This document shows, piece after piece, positions 61,321 through 64,000 of a stretch of 64,000 nucleotides of DNA. The stretch is from Paenibacillus qinlingensis (lineage in GTDB: Bacteria > Bacillota > Bacilli > Paenibacillales > NBRC-103111). The notes below the pieces were generated by a model. It was not told the DNA's origin, ran no database searches, and worked only from the letters and a program-made list of their open reading frames with translations. Location: the NCBI RefSeq assembly GCF_013204845.1, contig NZ_JABMKY010000016.1:1-64000 (forward strand), in the 5' to 3' direction. Positions within the stretch are counted from its first letter, which is position 1; each line of letters begins with the position of its first letter. Position numbers and translations under genes: made by a program.

Positions 61321-62092
61321 CTTGCTTGAATACGCGCCCGAAGTGGGCGACGCTGTCAAAGCCGGCTTGCTCGGCTATGTGGATCACTTTGAGCTTTGTT
61401 TCCCTTAATAAGCGTTGCGCCTCACGGATACGTAAATTGTTTAAATACTCAACGAATGAGAAGCCAATCGTATCTTTGAACGAGCGGCAGAAGTAACTTG
61501 GACTAATATGGAACTTTTCGGATATGAGCGCAAGTGACAATCGTTCGTTGAAGTGTTCATTGATATAGGTGACGATCTCGAAAATCTTCGGATTATAAGC
61601 CTGGGGATGCTCATCTAGCGTCCCTGGCTGTCCCATAAGTCTTGAGCAGAATATCAGCAACTGTGTGAGCAATGCTTTGCTATTCAGTTCCCAACCGAGC
61701 TGCTCTTGCTGCGTTTCCCGCAATAAGCTGAAGAGTAAATTCTCAACGATTGTGCGATTCGCTCCAGACAGAGAGACAATATAATGTTTTTGACGAAATG
61801 GAGATAGCGCAATCGAATAGGTTTCATCTTCTTTCATAGCGATCCAGCGCTCTTCAAAATTGAGTAAGATGCGCTCGTGCGGACGATCATCGGCATCAAG
61901 TGTTTTATGGAGTGTATGTTTATCTATAAATACAAGATCACCCTCTTGCATAGCATAGACGCGGTCATGAATAAAATAATTACGTTTACCGCTTAGCAAA
62001 TAATAAATTTCATAATGATCATGGAAATGATTCACTAGCATTGTGTAGGGCTGTTCTCTGCGAATTCTTTCAATCTCGTAATGAAACAACAT
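61268..62092 (-). CDS. AraC-family regulator
   Basis: This regulator of about 274 residues has a cupin-like N-terminus (HDHYEIYYLLSGKRNYFIHDRVYAMQEGDLVFID) and a C-terminal AraC domain (KFHISPSYFCRSFKDTIGFSFVEYLNNLRIREAQRLL, then AEQAGFDSVAHFGRVFKQVTSQTPLECRK). ATG 62092 follows AGAGAGG. It is divergent from the oxidoreductase gene at 62250 and likely regulates it. The two AraC genes converge and overlap. Confidence 0.88.
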   Translation of the reverse strand: MLFHYEIERIRREQPYTMLVNHFHDHYEIYYLLSGKRNYFIHDRVYAMQEGDLVFIDKHTLHKTLDADDRPHERILLNFEERWIAMKEDETYSIALSPFRQKHYIVSLSGANRTIVENLLFSLLRETQQEQLGWELNSKALLTQLLIFCSRLMGQPGTLDEHPQAYNPKIFEIVTYINEHFNERLSLALISEKFHISPSYFCRSFKDTIGFSFVEYLNNLRIREAQRLLRETKLKVIHIAEQAGFDSVAHFGRVFKQVTSQTPLECRKMMHLSL

Positions 62093-62249
62093 AGACACCT
62101 CTCTAGGTTAGGTTCTGTCTCTCTATTTTACAGCAAGATATGCAAGGAAATAAAGGTATTGAGTAATATTTGATTAGAAACACAACAAATATTGTATTAA
62201 TCTTGCTATAAGAGATGACATTCTTTTTAATCGAGAGGGGCATTAACTG

Positions 62250-63533
62250 ATGAAAACACGTTATGCGATTGTAGGTACTGGTGGACGAGCTGAATTCTTC
62301 TATGGTTCCATGGTAAAAGATTTTCAAGATACATCTGAGCTTGTAGCCATTTGTGATATTAACCAAACGCGCATGAACTTTACGAATGGCTTACTTGCGG
62401 GCAAGTATGAGTATCATGCTGTTCCTACGTATAAAGCTGATCAATTCGAAGAAATGATCCGTAATGAGAAGCCGGATGTCATCATTGTAACTACGGTGGA
62501 TCGTACACATCACACCTACATTATTAAAGCAATGGAACTTGGTTGTGATGTTATTTCGGAGAAACCGATGACAGTTGATGAAGAGAAATGCCAAGAAATT
62601 TTGGATACGATTAAACGTACGGGCCGTCAGCTTCGTGTTACGTTTAACTACCGTTATGCACCGCACAATACGAAAATTCGGGAGTTAATTATGGATGGAA
62701 CGATTGGTGACGTCCACTCCGTTCATTTCGAATGGTTGCTCAATACAGAGCATGGCGCCGACTATTTCCGCAGATGGCACCGTGATAAACGCAATGGCGG
62801 CGGGTTGCTTGTGCACAAGTCAACGCATCACTTTGATTTGGTTAACTTCTGGTTAGGGACACAGCCTGAGACTGTTTTTGCCATGGGAGATCTGATGTTT
62901 TATGGGAAAGCCAATGCAGAGAAACGCGGCGAAACGAAGTTCTATCAACGTGCTACAGGGAATGAGTATGCGAAAGAGGATCCTTTTGGACTTCAATTGG
63001 ATAAAAATGAACATCTCAAAGGGCTCTATTTGGATGCTGAGCATGAGGATGGTTATCAGCGTGATCAGAGCGTTTTTGGTGACGGGATCTCCATTGAAGA
63101 TACGATGGGCGTGATGGTTCGTTACAAAAATAAAGCGATTCTGACGTACTCCTTGAATGCCTACTTGCCTTGGGAAGGCTTTAATGTGAATATTAACGGC
63201 AGCAAAGGTCGTATTGAAATGAAAGTTGTTGAGAAATCTTACGTAAATTCAGGCGGAGATAAAGCGGATGAGGGTGCGTTGAAAGCGAAAACGATTACGG
63301 TATTCCCGATGTTTGCAGCACCTTACCAAGTTGAAATCGAAGAAGGCGTTGGCGGCCACGGTGGTGGCGATCCGGTTCTGTTGCAGGATATCTTCGACAA
63401 GCCATCCGACGATCGTTTCAACCGCGCGGCATCTCATGTAGATGGAGCGATGTCTATTCTTACAGGTATTGCTGGCAATATTTCATTGCGTACAGGGCAA
63501 CCAGTTGCTGTAGATAAACTTGTGAAATTTTAG
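62250..63533 (+). CDS. Gfo/Idh/MocA-family oxidoreductase
   Basis: This 427-residue NAD(P)-dependent sugar dehydrogenase-like protein opens with RYAIVGTGGRAEFFYGSM, a Rossmann nucleotide site. The family core EKPMTVDEEKCQEIL follows, with its catalytic Lys. RVTFNYRYAPHNTKIREL and HKSTHHFDLVNFWLG also match. Length exceeds the usual 330-390, with an extra loop near residues 220-280. GAGAGGGG precedes the ATG. An esterase-like gene follows, so it may act on a plant-sugar derivative. Confidence 0.88.
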   Translation: MKTRYAIVGTGGRAEFFYGSMVKDFQDTSELVAICDINQTRMNFTNGLLAGKYEYHAVPTYKADQFEEMIRNEKPDVIIVTTVDRTHHTYIIKAMELGCDVISEKPMTVDEEKCQEILDTIKRTGRQLRVTFNYRYAPHNTKIRELIMDGTIGDVHSVHFEWLLNTEHGADYFRRWHRDKRNGGGLLVHKSTHHFDLVNFWLGTQPETVFAMGDLMFYGKANAEKRGETKFYQRATGNEYAKEDPFGLQLDKNEHLKGLYLDAEHEDGYQRDQSVFGDGISIEDTMGVMVRYKNKAILTYSLNAYLPWEGFNVNINGSKGRIEMKVVEKSYVNSGGDKADEGALKAKTITVFPMFAAPYQVEIEEGVGGHGGGDPVLLQDIFDKPSDDRFNRAASHVDGAMSILTGIAGNISLRTGQPVAVDKLVKF

Positions 63534-63555
63534 CTTGTGACGGAGGTTGAGTCCG

Positions 63556-64000
63556 ATGTGGAGTCCTGACGCGAGTATGGAACAGCTCTATCGCGCTTTC
63601 GAATCGAAACGTGAGCAGAGTCGTACGGAATGGGCTGAACATGCGAAAGCTCATATGAAAAAGCGCTTGGCTGACTCCTTAGCGGTGACCGTGGAAGAAC
63701 AGGACGATCTTCGTCCTGTTCTTCTTGATCGTGCCCAGTTTGAGGATCATGTCCGGGAGCGAATTGAAATCGGTACGTTTTGGGGTTTTCGGGTTCCTGT
63801 GTATGTGCTGTTGCCCAAAGGAGATTCTCAAAAGCGTGCTGGCGTACTGGCTCTGCATGGTCATGGCTATGGGAGCAGGCAAATCGTAGGCTTGAACGCT
63901 GATGGAACGGAACATGAGGGCGAATGGGATCTTCATGGCAACTACGCGCTAGAGCTGGTGAGGCGCGGCTTCGTCGTTGTAGTCCCTGAAATCCTAGGCT
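63556..64000 (+). CDS. Alpha/beta-hydrolase (acetylxylan-esterase-like), partial at the right edge
   Basis: The 148 visible codons begin MWSPDASMEQLYRAF, with CGGAGG before the ATG at 63556. VYVLLPKGDSQKRAGVLALHGHGYGSRQIVG is the early alpha/beta-hydrolase segment with the oxyanion HGHG, followed by YALELVRRGFVVVVPE. The catalytic Ser region lies beyond the window. The family includes acetylxylan esterases and dienelactone-hydrolase-like proteins. It starts 22 bases after the oxidoreductase and is probably co-transcribed. Confidence 0.75.
   Translation, partial: MWSPDASMEQLYRAFESKREQSRTEWAEHAKAHMKKRLADSLAVTVEEQDDLRPVLLDRAQFEDHVRERIEIGTFWGFRVPVYVLLPKGDSQKRAGVLALHGHGYGSRQIVGLNADGTEHEGEWDLHGNYALELVRRGFVVVVPEILG

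Overview
The window looks like a chromosomal segment of a Paenibacillus-type, spore-forming Firmicute. The signs are strong AGGAGG ribosome-binding sites, many GTG and TTG starts, LplABC/YtcP-type sugar ABC operons, a large membrane-bound AraC regulator, many plant-polysaccharide glycosidases, and Bacillus-type genes (helD, rocD, rocF, uxaC, ydjO, gls24, vanW-like). No rRNA, tRNA, prophage or CRISPR array was seen. The left edge cuts an IS3-family element, and the right edge cuts an alpha/beta-hydrolase gene.

Layout. 1-120: end of an IS3-type element. 0.5-4.7 kb: sugar ABC operon (two permeases, a lipoprotein binding protein and a LamG-fold protein). 4.9-7.7 kb: class III aminotransferase plus aldehyde dehydrogenase. 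8.2-14.2 kb: helD, an FHA/winged-helix regulator, a murA paralogue with Asp at the catalytic Cys position, an arylamine N-acetyltransferase and a shikimate-kinase-like gene. 14.2-15.0 kb: a VapBC-like pair behind a perfect palindrome. 15.0-19.4 kb: a GH26-like secreted protein, a GH51 arabinofuranosidase and a divergent ArsR-like regulator. 19.5-22.1 kb: three membrane or lipoprotein genes, the last two His/Met-rich and translationally coupled. 23.0-24.8 kb: GH2 enzyme. 24.8-34.1 kb (minus strand): a methyltransferase followed by about 8.4 kb of DUF11 repeat protein in two ORFs that read as one interrupted gene. 34.3-42.0 kb (minus): a second sugar ABC operon, its membrane-bound AraC regulator and an MFS transporter. 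42.1-43.6 kb: YdjO-like protein, a small membrane protein and a CBM9-like protein. 43.6-44.4 kb: a repeat-rich gap. 44.4-48.7 kb: rocD, aspA, a VOC protein with an apparent ATT start, and rocF. 48.9-53.3 kb: SulP transporter, ArsR regulator with a candidate operator, Gls24-like protein and a CNNM/CorC-like protein. 53.3-57.2 kb: M29 aminopeptidase, VanW-like protein and uxaC. 57.3-57.9 kb: minisatellite and dispersed repeat. 57.9-64 kb: GH31 alpha-xylosidase, two AraC regulators whose 3' ends overlap, a Gfo/Idh/MocA oxidoreductase and a truncated hydrolase.

How it works together. Two oligosaccharide importers, five glycosidase-type enzymes (GH26-like, GH51, GH2, GH31, plus UxaC for uronates) and several local regulators point to hemicellulose and pectin breakdown. 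Three candidate CcpA (cre) boxes lie by these genes. RocF and RocD give arginine to ornithine to glutamate semialdehyde, and AspA turns aspartate into fumarate.

The most unusual items are the interrupted giant DUF11 protein, the Cys-to-Asp MurA beside an FHA/winged-helix regulator, the VapC-like toxin with altered active-site residues, the ATT start, and a family of intergenic palindromic repeats present in at least five copies. All calls come from reading the sequence; no database search was run.
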